A DNA stretch of 64,000 nt from Dermatemys mawii (lineage: Eukaryota > Chordata > Testudines > Dermatemydidae), in assembly GCA_007922305.1 (NCBI GenBank), contig ML677334.1, positions 18,398,291-18,462,290 of the forward strand. The letters run 5' to 3'. Shown here piece after piece: positions 58,801 through 61,440 of the stretch. The notes beneath the pieces are model-generated. The model had not been told where the DNA came from and searched no databases. It saw nothing but the letters and a program-made list of their open reading frames with translations. Within the stretch, counting starts at the first letter, position 1. Each line of letters opens with the position of its first letter. Position numbers and translations under genes: made by a program.

Positions 58801-60789
58801 GGGCTGGGCAGGATTTTTAATGGCACACTGCAGCCGTGCCATTAAAAATCAGCTTGCGTGCCATCTTTGGCACACATGCCATCAGTTGCCGACCCCTGTT
58901 ATATGTCATCCTAAAATTTGCCATAGAAGACCTCCGATCGGGACAGTGTTGCTTTACTTTTTATCTAAATGCTTTTAAATGCTACTCAGTCAAGTGCAGA
59001 AAAATTTGCTAGTTTGTATATAATATTTGTCCGTCTTGATAACGTAAAATGCTTTTTAATTTTTTCTGGTCTTTTGCTTATCCATGTGCTCTCTTTAATT
59101 TCATTAATTATTTATAAAGTAGTTGTTTCTGGTTCCTCCTATATCTCTTCCCTCAAATTCTCCTCAGGCTAATTCTGATATTAAGAGCATTGATAGGGCA
59201 TTCAATACTTCAGTTCTAACTAAATAAAAAAATGAAAATAATTGGGGATGAGGAAACATCATAATGGAGCCTTTGAGCAAATCTGTTTGTAGAACAATTC
59301 CCTTAATCAAGAAGGACATTGTGGTAGCATCCTAAAAGGCAGTACACAGAAAAGGAGTTAAAATATCCTGTAATAGAGAAGAATACTAGATTAGCAAAAA
59401 AAAATCAATATTTTAAACAAAATTCTGAAAATGGATAGAAAACATAAATATGCTATGTGACTGAAGTTTTCTGAAACCTTTTTTTGTTAACTTTTATCTT
59501 TTTTGTGAATATTTAAGCTATTGGAAAGAGTAAAAATGCAGTTGGCTTCTTTCCTGGAAGATCCTCAGTATCAAGACCAACATTCTTTACACACAGAGAT
59601 CATAAAAACATTTGGAAGAGTCGGACCTAATGCCGAGCCCAGATTTAGAGATGAGTGTAAGATGCAACTTAAATGAATGTTCCTTACATAAAAATAACAA
59701 TTGAAAACGAAATATGAAATACACTTCATAAGTTGGTTATGTTTGTTAAACAGAGTAACATTGATAGAGAGCATTAGCAGAATGTGAACAATAATATTGA
59801 GTCAATTCATGTTGATATGTTTTCTATAAATTTACAACTCTTCATATTCCACTGTATATACTATATATAAAATGTGAGCAGTGTTTTTAATACTTGTTTT
59901 TTTAAAATTCTGGAGCCCATATTCTGCCGTTTTCTTTGAAATACATTAGCAACATAGTAATTGAAACCCCACTAGCAGTCCCATTAGAAGCCATCATTTT
60001 ACCAGTTGTTAACATACATTGGTTGCTGAGATATTTCAGATATTTATTTCTATCTCAGACTTTAACAACTGTTGACAAATACTTTTCCAAGAGGCTATAG
60101 TACATTGTATACTTAGTCTGGTGCCATTCCTATTGCGTAAAAGGAGGGTGGAAATAGCTTATTGTTTTATCATAAAGACTTCTGCAAAAAAAGAAACTTC
60201 TTTGCAGGTTAATGTATATGGGAGAAAAGTCTCTGTTTAAGAGTAAAACAATACTTAAATATTTACTCTTCCAGTTGTTATTCCGCACTTACACAAGTTA
60301 GCCTTGGTCAACAACCAGCAGTCTGTGGATTCAAAGAGACTGGACATTGCAACCCATCTGTTTGAAGCCTATAGCGCTCTTTCCTGTTGTTGTATCCTTG
60401 TGTGGTTATGTTTTTAACTGTGAATTGTTTTCATCCTTTTTTCTTTTTTAGTCTTTGGGGAAATACAAAATAGCTTGCTCCCTTGGAGTAGTAGTAATAA
60501 TAGTTAGTAATTTATTATTCTCATTTTAACTCTGTTTTGGGTCACTTAATATCAGATTGCTAAAATGAACCAAAACCTTCACAACAATTAGAATAATGTT
60601 AATATATCTTTGTTACGTAATTTGTGTATTGCCTTAGGATAAAAGCACGTAACATCAAATGATTATTATTTTTTAAATGCCTTAACTGCTTTCCTGCTAG
60701 TTATTTCAGAGGATTTAATGGTCAATCACTTTTTGCCTGGACTCAGGTGTTTACGAACTGACATGGAACACCTCTCGCCGGAGCACGAG
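3922..60789 (+). CDS. RELCH: RELCH (KIAA1468), internal part: 25 exon positions plus one alternative exon
   Basis: RELCH is known as a Rab11-binding protein of recycling endosomes that works with OSBP in non-vesicular cholesterol transfer to the trans-Golgi network. The spliced translation follows the family order: end of a first coiled coil (w1-w2), LisH motif (w3), acidic linker (w4), second coiled coil with LVQKLEDQI-like heptads (w5-w6), a poorly conserved Ser/Asp-rich linker (w6), then all-helical HEAT repeats (w7-w25). All junctions are GT-AG and keep frame; the sum is 2852 nt, that is two bases of a split codon plus 950 codons, with no internal stop. The start codon and about the first 200 residues lie upstream, and the last 60 or so residues lie downstream. 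The match is from memory of the human protein, but the conserved HEAT part is nearly identical to it. No other host gene is visible in the window. Confidence 0.96.
3994..4273 (+). other. Two short introns around w2
   Basis: Introns of 108 and 116 nt flank w2. Both are GT-AG with T-rich acceptors, and neither contains a repeat. Confidence 0.8.
4102..4157 (+). CDS. RELCH: RELCH exon w2
   Basis: This 56-nt exon encodes the end of the first coiled coil and a short polar linker (ENEVPLQERKNYKSSPEIQ). The acceptor has a run of nine T followed by GCAG, and the donor is GTAGGT. It ends in phase 0. Confidence 0.93.
4274..4387 (+). CDS. RELCH: RELCH exon w3 (LisH motif)
   Basis: These 38 codons (beginning EPIKPLEKRALNFLVNEFLL) form the LisH helix-turn-helix dimerisation motif that gives the protein part of its name. 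The exon starts and ends in phase 0, with a T-rich CCAG acceptor and a GTAAAG donor. Confidence 0.95.
4790..5091. mobile_element. MITE, hAT-like, turtle type
   Basis: The ends AGTATATCTGCACATCTGCT and, reversed, GTCTGTCTACTCAGCAGCTG form degraded terminal inverted repeats. The interior has the mirrored pattern of this family (a gctagccca block and a ctgtttttagtgc block). No clear target duplication was found. Confidence 0.55.
5300..5712. mobile_element. GC-rich interspersed element, probably a DNA-transposon derivative
   Basis: A GC-rich block in an AT-rich intron begins near ATGGGTGGCA and ends near its complement TGCCACCCAT. Base composition changes abruptly at both ends. The 184-codon minus-strand open frame crossing it is proline-rich and has no coding support. 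Confidence 0.5.
6292..6492 (+). CDS. RELCH: RELCH exon w4 (acidic linker after LisH)
   Basis: The 67 codons begin DFELWDDVGLNIPKPPDLLQ and continue into an acidic VGVEEDELE stretch. They link the LisH motif to the second coiled coil. Both ends are phase 0. The last third (around GSVPVFGASQSIE) looks freely evolving compared with the human protein as I recall it. Confidence 0.94.
6593..6684 (+). CDS. RELCH: RELCH exon w5 (second coiled coil, first half)
   Basis: The exon encodes a leucine heptad segment (VQKLEDQINALNSEKWSLME and following) of the second coiled coil. It is 92 nt long, starts in phase 0 and ends with two bases of an arginine or serine codon completed by w6. It lies only 100 nt after w4. 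Confidence 0.94.
6868..7198. mobile_element. Non-autonomous DNA transposon with CAGGTTGAACCTCT ends
   Basis: The left end CAGGTTGAACCTCTGTATTC faces a right end AGAGGTTCCACCT, which are imperfect inverted repeats. Inside are mirrored phrases (GTGGTCCGGCATG and GATTCGGCATG). The target duplication is not clear. Confidence 0.65.
7291..7532. mobile_element. MITE with AGGGATGTAAA ends
   Basis: TAGGGATGTAAATGG on the left faces TTTACATCCTTA on the right. Subterminal phrases (GGTTAAATGTTTACTG, CGGTTAACTGGTTTAC) are also mirrored. No exact target duplication could be read. Confidence 0.6.
8199..9093. mobile_element. hAT-type element, GC-rich, exact 8-bp target duplication
   Basis: The ends CGGGATGGGCAAACT and (reversed) CAGGGGTGGGCAAACC are terminal inverted repeats. 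GTGTAGAC is duplicated exactly at 8191-8198 and 9094-9101. The interior is strongly G-rich on the + strand and contains a degenerate minisatellite. The related element at 22996-23687 has the same ends. Long open frames here on both strands are composition artefacts. Confidence 0.88.
8565..8930 (+). repeat. G-rich minisatellite inside the hAT-type element
   Basis: The phrase GCAGTCAGGGGACA or a near variant recurs about five times (near 8570, 8649, 8735, 8815, 8906), giving units of roughly 77-90 bp with long G runs. Many four-G-run clusters could form G-quadruplexes. Confidence 0.7.
9474..9779 (+). CDS. RELCH: RELCH exon w6 (coiled-coil end and variable linker)
   Basis: At 306 nt this is the longest exon here. 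It finishes the coiled coil (SEIDFLKNE) and continues as a Ser/Asp/Lys-rich, probably disordered linker ending HFDKPNR. The acceptor is a T run plus TTTAG and the donor is GTTAGT. The linker is the least conserved coding part of the window. Confidence 0.93.
10505..10705. repeat. Family 2 repeat forming an inverted dimer
   Basis: Arms at 10522-10571 and 10604-10652 are near-perfect reverse complements (GTCTTGTGGCACCTTAAA against TTTAAGGTGCCACAGGAC, and GTATTGAAGCATAAGC against GCTTATGCTTCAATAA). The 32-nt spacer has CCGACGAACTGGGTACTAGC. The right flank continues to ACACGGCTACCTCTCTGATT, the usual family end. Confidence 0.75.
10735..11265 (+). mobile_element. CR1 LINE fragment (endonuclease part), broken
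   Basis: Discontinuous translation gives phrases typical of the CR1 ORF2 endonuclease (ITETWNND, then VVMGEFNYFRIDW), interrupted by stops and frameshifts. Only the N-terminal part of ORF2 is visible and it is far from functional. Confidence 0.7.
13209..13284 (+). CDS. RELCH: RELCH exon w7 (start of HEAT region)
   Basis: It encodes KLSPAFHQALLSFCRMSAES and so on, the first helices of the HEAT-repeat region. The first base completes the split arginine codon from w6, and the exon ends in phase 0 before GTATAT. Confidence 0.95.
13285..13596 (+). other. Intron w7-w8
   Basis: A 312-nt AT-rich intron with nothing identifiable. Confidence 0.75.
13597..13692 (+). CDS. RELCH: RELCH exon w8
   Basis: The 32 codons read VSRIADSEKSVMLMLGRCLP and so on, an amphipathic HEAT-type helix pair very close to the recalled human sequence. 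Both ends are phase 0; acceptor TTCTAG, donor GTGAGG. Confidence 0.95.
15219..15305 (+). repeat. Old interspersed repeat fragment, MIR- or L2-like
   Basis: The order AATCAGGGTCCTGTTGTGCT, ACACTGTACAAG, CCCCTGTCC matches a phrase common in sauropsid repeats. The assignment is from memory. Confidence 0.45.
15711..15922. mobile_element. Short MITE with ACAGA...TCTGT ends
   Basis: The left end TACAGATGCCCCCCC faces TGGGGAGTGTCTGTA on the right. Inside, TGACTTACCCAG, TCTAACTCGAATTTTGC and GTAACCCGGGTC are phrases of a turtle element. A TA lies at each boundary, which would suit a TA-target transposon, but this is not decisive. Confidence 0.6.
16543..16638 (+). repeat. 96-bp direct repeat, copy 1
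   Basis: It matches 18277-18372 over 96 bp without gaps and with about five substitutions. It does not resemble a mobile element I know. Confidence 0.85.
18277..18372 (+). repeat. 96-bp direct repeat, copy 2
   Basis: Partner of 16543-16638, 1.73 kb away in the same orientation and about 95% identical by eye. Flanking sequence does not match on either side. Confidence 0.85.
18646..18780. mobile_element. Hairpin MITE (arms of about 52 bp)
   Basis: 18646-18696 is the near reverse complement of 18728-18780 (GTAAAAACAC, GAAGACAAGGCA, TTAGTTTTA, GTAAACTAGG on one arm and their complements on the other), with one 2-nt gap and about five mismatches. The loop is 31 nt. A further GGTAAAAACAC near 18816 suggests the element may extend rightward. 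Confidence 0.75.
22369..22481 (+). CDS. RELCH: RELCH exon w9
   Basis: It encodes ELIPLILCTACLHPEPKERD and so on through KRPDDEQ, a HEAT repeat. It stands alone, with 8.7 kb of intron before it and 6.2 kb after it. It ends with two bases of an arginine codon. Confidence 0.95.
22719..22760. repeat. 13-bp hairpin
   Basis: AATATTTCAGTTC and its exact reverse complement GAACTGAAATATT are separated by about 16 nt, about 240 nt after the w9 donor. It may be chance in AT-rich DNA. Confidence 0.6.
22996..23687. mobile_element. hAT-type element, second copy of the GGGCAAACT family
   Basis: CAGAGGTGGGCAAACTGTGG on the left and AGTTTGCCCACCCCTG on the right are terminal inverted repeats. The flanks ATCTAAAG and GTCTAAAG (22988-22995, 23688-23695) are an 8-bp target duplication with one change. 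The interior has G-rich tandem phrases (GCAGTCAGGGAG, GGATAGGGGGTGAGGTCC) like the copy at 8199-9093. Open frames up to 129 codons inside it are not genes. Confidence 0.87.
24580..24817 (-). repeat. Family 2 repeat with a 24-bp hairpin at one end
   Basis: It has the family phrases CATCCGACGAAGTGGGTATT, GCCCACAAAAGCTTATGC, TTAGTCTTTAAGGTG and TGGCTACCTCTCTGATT. At the left, 24587-24610 is the reverse complement of 24616-24639 with one mismatch and a 5-nt loop. Confidence 0.75.
25701..25900 (-). mobile_element. tRNA-type SINE of cryptodire turtles
   Basis: On the minus strand it begins with a tRNA-like head: box A region TAGCTCAGTGGTTTGAGC, then CATTGGCCTGCTAAACCCAG and box B region GGTTGAGAGTTCACTACG. 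It continues with the family body (GAGGGGGCTCATTTAGGGAT, AGGTCTTTCCAGTTCC). The promoter boxes have mutations. This is the strongest taxonomic marker in the window. Confidence 0.88.
28166..28575. mobile_element. hAT-type element containing a new palindrome
   Basis: The left end TAGGTTCTCAGCCGTTTTCT and the body (GAGGCCCTCCTCAACATGCT, ATGGCCCATGTGTGCCACAA) belong to a family I recognise from turtle genomes. The flanks CTAAATTA and CTAAATAA (28158-28165, 28576-28583) are a 7/8 target duplication. Confidence 0.8.
28334..28414. repeat. Perfect 37-bp inverted repeat, 7-nt loop
   Basis: 28334-28370 is the exact reverse complement of 28378-28414, with loop CACAAAG. The surrounding element is old and diverged, so the perfect match shows the palindrome is much younger than the insertion. 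Confidence 0.92.
28701..28791 (+). CDS. RELCH: RELCH exon w10
   Basis: The exon reads QMILTGCVAFARHVGPTRVE and so on through CWEQ, a HEAT repeat. It starts by completing the split arginine codon and ends in phase 0. A CR1 3' fragment begins about 100 nt downstream. Confidence 0.95.
28890..29222 (+). mobile_element. CR1 LINE 3' fragment
   Basis: The phrases GGAACTCATTGTCAGGAGAT, TAGCAGGGTTAAAAAAAGAA, GATAAGTTCATGGAGGATAG and GGACCATTGGACTCACCCAG are the 3' end of CR1 in forward orientation. The copy is 5'-truncated, as usual for CR1. Confidence 0.85.
29690..32803 (+). mobile_element. DIRS-like (tyrosine recombinase) retrotransposon remnant 1
   Basis: A left part resembles the family's terminal repeat and gag leader (GGTGTAGGTCCCACTGTAGA, CATGAAGGCATAAAAGG). 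A right part has broken tyrosine-recombinase phrases (RKISTRRMYSSKWKKF; then MATILARRVIELQVLGAEP, which would hold the first conserved arginine; then LLLRPHIKFIPKTLSEFHLN). A transition near 31470-31620 (DAFLQQWSHRLLYAIPLD; STSYWSRQFW) resembles the RNase H end, while most of the reverse transcriptase is missing. It is full of stops and frameshifts. The right end (GAAGAACCACAGTTACTATA and following) looks like the terminal repeat. Confidence 0.75.
32809..32880 (+). CDS. RELCH: RELCH exon w11 (embedded in retrotransposon remnants)
   Basis: The 24 codons read INHKYPERRLLVAESCGALA followed by PYLP, a conserved HEAT helix. Both ends are phase 0 and the donor is GTAAGT. The acceptor (ctatttctcttcaccag) is directly preceded by what looks like the terminal repeat of a DIRS-like element, and a hAT-type fragment starts about 90 nt after the donor. 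The exon therefore survives as a 72-nt island between mobile elements. Confidence 0.95.
32968..33219 (-). mobile_element. hAT-type element fragment
   Basis: Read on the minus strand it begins CAGGGGTGGCCAAACTGTGG and repeats GGCCAAACTGTGGCTTTTAC shortly after, which is a turtle hAT-type family. The opposite end is degraded (CAGAAGTTTGAAAAAC) and no target duplication is visible. Confidence 0.65.
35555..36262. mobile_element. hAT-type element nested in the DIRS-like gag region
   Basis: CAGAGGTTCTCAAACTGTGG on the left and AGTTTGAGAACCACTG on the right are terminal inverted repeats. The flanks AGCTAGAA (35547-35554) and AGCTAGCA (36263-36270) are an 8-bp target duplication with one change. The gag translation resumes after it. 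The GC-rich interior produces open frames of 86-120 codons that are not genes. Confidence 0.87.
36617..36792 (+). repeat. 89-bp tandem duplication
   Basis: The unit starting GATCTGCTATTGAGCACTTA is repeated once with an 89-bp period and reads identical between copies. It lies in the start of the DIRS-like reverse-transcriptase region, which is otherwise heavily mutated. Confidence 0.92.
37156..37186. repeat. 12-bp hairpin
   Basis: ATTTCTACCACA and its exact reverse complement TGTGGTAGAAAT are separated by 7 nt. It may be an internal piece of a lost MITE. Confidence 0.6.
37545..37745 (+). mobile_element. MIR-like SINE fragment, diverged
   Basis: The order of a GGACTTGAGTTCTATGC block, a middle gap, GATGATGATACTTAACTT and ATTGTGAGAAAAAG with TAGGTGCAAAG follows the MIR layout. 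It ends about 50 nt before w12. Confidence 0.5.
37793..37933 (+). CDS. RELCH: RELCH exon w12
   Basis: The 47 codons begin KEIRSSLVLSMLQQMLMEDK and include a helix pair annotated in the family as a HEAT repeat. Both ends are phase 0. The donor GTATCA resembles a U12 donor for five bases, but no matching branch-point motif precedes w13, so I read it as a normal U2 intron. Confidence 0.95.
37934..38749 (+). other. Intron w12-w13
   Basis: An 816-nt AT-rich intron with nothing I recognise. Confidence 0.75.
38750..38914 (+). CDS. RELCH: RELCH exon w13
   Basis: These 55 codons (GFELLLSALGDPSERVVSAT and so on) form the HEAT repeat following w12. Both ends are phase 0; acceptor CTGCCAG, donor GTAGGT. 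Confidence 0.95.
38915..39668 (+). other. Intron w13-w14
   Basis: A 754-nt AT-rich intron with nothing I recognise. Confidence 0.75.
39669..39816 (+). CDS. RELCH: RELCH exon w14
   Basis: It encodes EGEHGLDEHKLHMYLSALQS and so on through GEVPSIE. Helical segments are separated by a polar loop at the exon end. It starts in phase 0 and ends in phase 1. Confidence 0.95.
41264..41500. mobile_element. MITE, hAT-like, turtle type
   Basis: The left end AGGGTATATCTATACTACCC faces CAGTGTAGACCAGGCCT on the right. The body GTGGGCAGCGATCAATCCAG and ATCAATTTATAGCATCTAGT is a known turtle arrangement. The ends are degraded and no target duplication could be read. Confidence 0.75.
41998..42122 (+). repeat. 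Interspersed repeat, family 1 copy
   Basis: The ordered blocks GTCTCTCTCACCAGTAGAAG, GTGGTCCAATAGGAGATAAT, ACCTCATCTACC and CCTGGGACCATGGCTACAAC match the copy at 345-470, with the end CACTGCATACA preserved. Confidence 0.7.
42500..42730 (+). mobile_element. MIR-type SINE
   Basis: Forward MIR phrases occur in order: TAAAGCATAGTACAGGAAAT, CAGGAGACCCAGTTTTCTAT, CTTGCTATTAGATC, CTCTGTTTCCTCATCTGTAA and AAGCACTTTGATAGCCTTAG. It ends about 55 nt before w15. Confidence 0.85.
42787..42943 (+). CDS. RELCH: RELCH exon w15
   Basis: It reads TRFPRPVSPLQDVATIIGSR and so on through LLWVVNQ after completing a valine codon. The 3-kb intron before it carries a hAT-type MITE and a MIR-like SINE that ends about 55 nt before the acceptor. 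Confidence 0.95.
42944..43511 (+). other. Intron w15-w16
   Basis: A 568-nt intron. A short plus-strand open frame (43212-43442) has no splice or family support. Nothing else was recognised. Confidence 0.7.
43512..43635 (+). CDS. RELCH: RELCH exon w16
   Basis: The exon encodes LPQLIEIVGKINVASTACVH and so on through FTNTK, a long helical segment nearly identical to the recalled human protein. It ends in phase 0 with a GTAATA donor. Confidence 0.95.
43636..44896 (+). other. Intron w16-w17
   Basis: A 1.26-kb AT-rich intron; nothing identifiable. Confidence 0.7.
44897..44945 (+). CDS. RELCH: RELCH exon w17 (49-nt exon)
   Basis: This short exon reads VKPQFQEILRLSEENI and ends with the first base of an aspartate codon. 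It is recognisable only by splicing context and family sequence, being too short to stand out as an open frame. Confidence 0.94.
44946..45807 (+). other. Intron w17-w18
   Basis: An 862-nt AT-rich intron; nothing identifiable. Confidence 0.7.
45808..45887 (+). CDS. RELCH: RELCH exon w18
   Basis: It encodes (D)STAGNGVLTKATVPIYATGV and LTCYIQ. It enters in phase 1 and leaves in phase 0; acceptor TGACTAG, donor GTAAGA. Confidence 0.95.
45888..48240 (+). other. Intron w18-w19
   Basis: A 2.35-kb AT-rich intron with one MITE near 46283-46577. The rest shows nothing I can name. Confidence 0.7.
46283..46577. mobile_element. MITE, degraded
   Basis: GTGGCCATGTCTGCATAGGG on the left faces CCCAGTGTAAAAGAGGCTTG on the right, the pattern of turtle MITEs with GTCTACACT-like ends. 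No target duplication was read. Confidence 0.55.
48241..48347 (+). CDS. RELCH: RELCH exon w19
   Basis: The exon reads EEDRKLLVGFLEDVMTMLSL and so on through KASFVEL and ends with two bases of a glycine codon. The acceptor has a TTTCTTTTAG tract. Confidence 0.95.
48348..48922 (+). other. Intron w19-w20
   Basis: A 575-nt intron holding one family 1 repeat fragment. Confidence 0.7.
48587..48663 (+). repeat. Interspersed repeat, family 1 fragment
   Basis: AGCTTGAAAGCTAGTCTGCC, GTAAGATATTACCTGATCCA and CTTTGTCTCTCTAATAG follow the family 1 order, but the GGGACC end is missing. Confidence 0.65.
48923..49022 (+). CDS. RELCH: RELCH exon w20 (constant exon before the alternative pair)
   Basis: It encodes ANPAYHELLLTVLWYGVVHT and so on through AARMFE and ends exactly in phase 0. 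It can join either of the two 83-nt exons that follow. A perfect 16-bp hairpin and a TG repeat lie within 200 nt of its donor. Confidence 0.95.
49061..49108. repeat. Perfect 16-bp hairpin after the w20 donor
   Basis: TGCAGTGTATTTAAAT and its exact reverse complement ATTTAAATACACTGCA flank a 16-nt AT loop, 38 nt after the donor of w20. Confidence 0.85.
49111..49195 (+). repeat. TG/TA microsatellite
   Basis: Interrupted runs of TG with TA and TATG units directly follow the hairpin. Read as RNA this is a GU-rich tract, a possible binding site for CELF or TDP-43-type factors, which is inference. Confidence 0.85.
50505..50635 (+). mobile_element. MIR-type SINE fragment
   Basis: The sequence GTTCTGGCACTGGATTGGGT, AAAAGACCTGC and GTGCCTCCATTTCCCCCCTG with TAAAATGGTGATACAAATAC is the MIR core order, forward strand. 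Confidence 0.75.
50920..50950. repeat. AT/T microsatellite
   Basis: A run of AT units is followed by ten or more T. Confidence 0.8.
51430..51536 (+). mobile_element. CR1 LINE 3' end
   Basis: The phrases CAGGATACTGGGCTAGATGG, GTCTGACCCAGTATGGCC and CTTATGCTCTTATGTTCT are the conserved CR1 3' terminus, forward. The GC-richer stretch 51050-51420 upstream may be part of the same or another old repeat. Confidence 0.85.
52795..52945. repeat. Composite microsatellite (TG, CATA, CA, TG, TATG)
   Basis: TG units pass into about eight CATA units, then CA units, then TG and TATG units. The second half is roughly the reverse complement of the first, so the array can fold on itself. It creates overlapping open frames on both strands with no coding value. 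Confidence 0.88.
53120..53260. repeat. Family 1 repeat, inverted head-to-head
   Basis: The left half is family 1 on the minus strand (GTAGCCATGTTAATTCCAGG, GAGGTAATATCTTTGATTGG) and the right half is family 1 on the plus strand (AATCAAAGATATTACCTCAC, TAGTCTCTCTAATATC). The halves form a hairpin of about 20 bp around TGGAGAAGTTGCTC. Confidence 0.75.
53338..53826. mobile_element. hAT-type element with 8-bp target duplication
   Basis: CAGGGTGGATTAGGG on the left and CTAATCCACCACTG on the right are terminal inverted repeats. GAAATAGC and GAAGTAGC (53330-53337, 53827-53834) are the target duplication with one change. The C-rich interior has repeated CTGGCTGGAGCATCGGGCAG-like units. Confidence 0.85.
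54841..54873 (+). promoter_or_regulatory. CT-rich tract upstream of exon w21A
   Basis: A nearly pure CT run (mostly TCTC units) starts about 107 nt before the w21A acceptor and is followed by more pyrimidine clusters (CACTCTTCTTCCC, GCTCTTTCC). Such tracts are typical binding sites for PTB-family splicing repressors. A role in choosing between w21A and w21B is inference. Confidence 0.5.
54955..55037 (+). CDS. RELCH: RELCH exon w21A (alternative form, LLVKGV type)
   Basis: The 83-nt exon reads LLVKGVHETLVAQRVVPALI and TLSSDPE plus two bases of the next codon (completed to Ile by w22). It has a CTCAG acceptor, a GTAAGT donor and a long CT-rich tract starting about 107 nt upstream. It is the same length and phase as w21B and shares 17 of 27 residues with it. 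It would replace the first helix of a HEAT repeat. Whether it is used in the common transcript or only in some tissues cannot be seen here. Confidence 0.88.
55038..55780 (+). other. Intron between the alternative exons w21A and w21B
   Basis: This 743-nt intron has no recognisable repeat. It is long enough for both exons to be spliced normally, so steric hindrance does not explain exclusion. The w21B acceptor tract is interrupted by purines (tgcatgttgactggtttacag), with a T-rich run about 35 nt upstream. Confidence 0.75.
55781..55863 (+). CDS. RELCH: RELCH exon w21B (alternative form, LTLRGM type)
   Basis: The 83-nt exon reads LTLRGMSEALVDKRVAPALV and TLSSDPE plus two bases (completed to Phe by w22). 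This is the version in the human reference protein as I remember it. Acceptor GTTTACAG, donor GTGAGT. It lies 743 nt after w21A. Joining w21A to w21B would put TGA in the second codon position after the junction. Confidence 0.93.
56054..56117 (+). CDS. RELCH: RELCH exon w22
   Basis: It encodes SVRIATIPAFGTIMETVTQR and E, the second helix of the HEAT repeat whose first helix comes from w21A or w21B. The first base completes the codon split at the end of either alternative exon. Confidence 0.95.
57306..58898. mobile_element. hAT-type element of 1.6 kb, exact 8-bp target duplication
   Basis: CAGGGGTCGGCAACCTTTCA on the left and AGTTGCCGACCCCTG on the right are terminal inverted repeats. TTATATGT is duplicated exactly at 57298-57305 and 58899-58906. 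An AT-rich left part common to this turtle family (TGTGCCGAGTCTTCATTTAT) is followed by a G-rich minisatellite with GTCAGGGCAG units, then a pyrimidine- and purine-rich block with internal palindromes. Open frames up to 207 codons inside are not genes. Confidence 0.9.
58570..58632. repeat. 19-bp hairpin inside the hAT-type element
   Basis: CCGGCAGGACCAAGCTTCT is followed about 20 nt later by its reverse complement AGAAGCTTGGTCCTGCCGG. Further self-complementary phrases around CAGCTGATC lie on both sides. Confidence 0.8.
59518..59656 (+). CDS. RELCH: RELCH exon w23
   Basis: It reads LLERVKMQLASFLEDPQYQD and so on through EPRFRDE, ending in phase 1. The acceptor is AAG rather than CAG (tgaatatttaag) behind a T-rich stretch, so it is somewhat weak. 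A frame shifted by skipping both w21 exons reaches a TAA in this exon. Confidence 0.94.
59657..60274 (+). other. Intron w23-w24
   Basis: A 618-nt AT-rich intron with no repeat recognised. Confidence 0.75.
60275..60391 (+). CDS. RELCH: RELCH exon w24 (before the U12-type intron)
   Basis: It encodes VIPHLHKLALVNNQQSVDSK and so on through YSALSCC and ends in phase 1. The donor is GTATCCTTG, a minor-spliceosome donor; read as a U2 donor it would be poor. Confidence 0.95.
60392..60700 (+). promoter_or_regulatory. Candidate U12-type (minor spliceosome) intron
   Basis: The intron begins GTATCCTTG, matching the U12 donor consensus RTATCCTTT at eight of nine bases. Near its 3' end, TGCCTTAACTG (around 60679-60689) matches the U12 branch-point consensus TTCCTTAAC, with the likely branch adenosine about 15 nt before the AG. 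It is a GT-AG subtype of 309 nt in phase 1, where U12 introns are enriched. No other intron in this gene segment has this pair of signals. Confidence 0.85.
60701..60789 (+). CDS. RELCH: RELCH exon w25 (last coding exon seen)
   Basis: The exon reads ISEDLMVNHFLPGLRCLRTD and so on through LSPEHE, ending in phase 0 before GTGAGC. The family continues with about 60 more residues. Those exons were not found before the window end. Confidence 0.95.
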
Positions 60790-61169
60790 GTGAGCAACTG
60801 AAATTACCATTCTGGTTTGAGGTACAGATGGCAATAGATAGATGAGATGTTTAAACTTTAGCCTTAAGTAGTTAGCATTACAGTAGTTAGTAGTGACTAT
60901 TGGTTCAGATGTATATCATAGCATAGTTTTCTTATTAGAAAAAATTAGTGATTTTTGATTCCTGATATATGTAAACTGAAAGAACTTTTTTAAAACTGCT
61001 TTCTAAATTTGGAGTAAATCCTCCAGTACAAAAAAAATATAAAACTTGAAGATTTTCAGCGCAAACTGATCTATTTTTCCTGATGAAAATGGGAGAAGAA
61101 AATGCTGTTTCTACCATGTGCCATTTCTTAAACAGTCAAAAAAGATGTATTAAATCCAGGAGCCACAAT

Positions 61170-61440
61170 ACATTTTAGAGAAAAACTCAATAGAAGGACG
61201 ATATTTGGAAAGCAGTAATGCTGAAAGGATCCAGAAAATGAGACATGTTTGTAGGGCGATATGGCAGCAAAAAAACTTGCAAAATTTTGGAATGCAGCTT
61301 TGGAATGACCCTTCTTTGGAAATGGTGTTCCTTTCTTAGCAGTTCATTACCCAAAAGATTGATATATTAGAGGGAGTTCACAGGAAAGCAGTAGAAATGA
61401 TCAGGTGGCTACGTGGGCTGACTTGAGAAAAGGCTTTAAA
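61170..61440 (+). mobile_element. CR1-like LINE fragment, 3' part, strongly diverged
   Basis: Phrases such as GGGAGTTCACAGGAAAGCAG and GAAATGATCAGGTGGCTACG match the stretch after the CR1 reverse transcriptase that reads as VQRKA and IRG. It is a separate copy from the one that follows. Confidence 0.5.

Larger units (their letters stand above)
56118..59517 (+). other. Intron w22-w23
   Basis: The 3.4-kb intron holds one large hAT-type element. 56120-57290 and 58910-59510 are AT-rich with nothing I recognise. Confidence 0.75.

Noticed and set aside
58158..58978. Overlapping open frames of 179, 169 and 207 codons on both strands
   Set aside because: They lie inside or just past the hAT-type element at 57306-58898, are low-complexity (Pro/Ser/Gly-rich), overlap on both strands and have no splice or family support.
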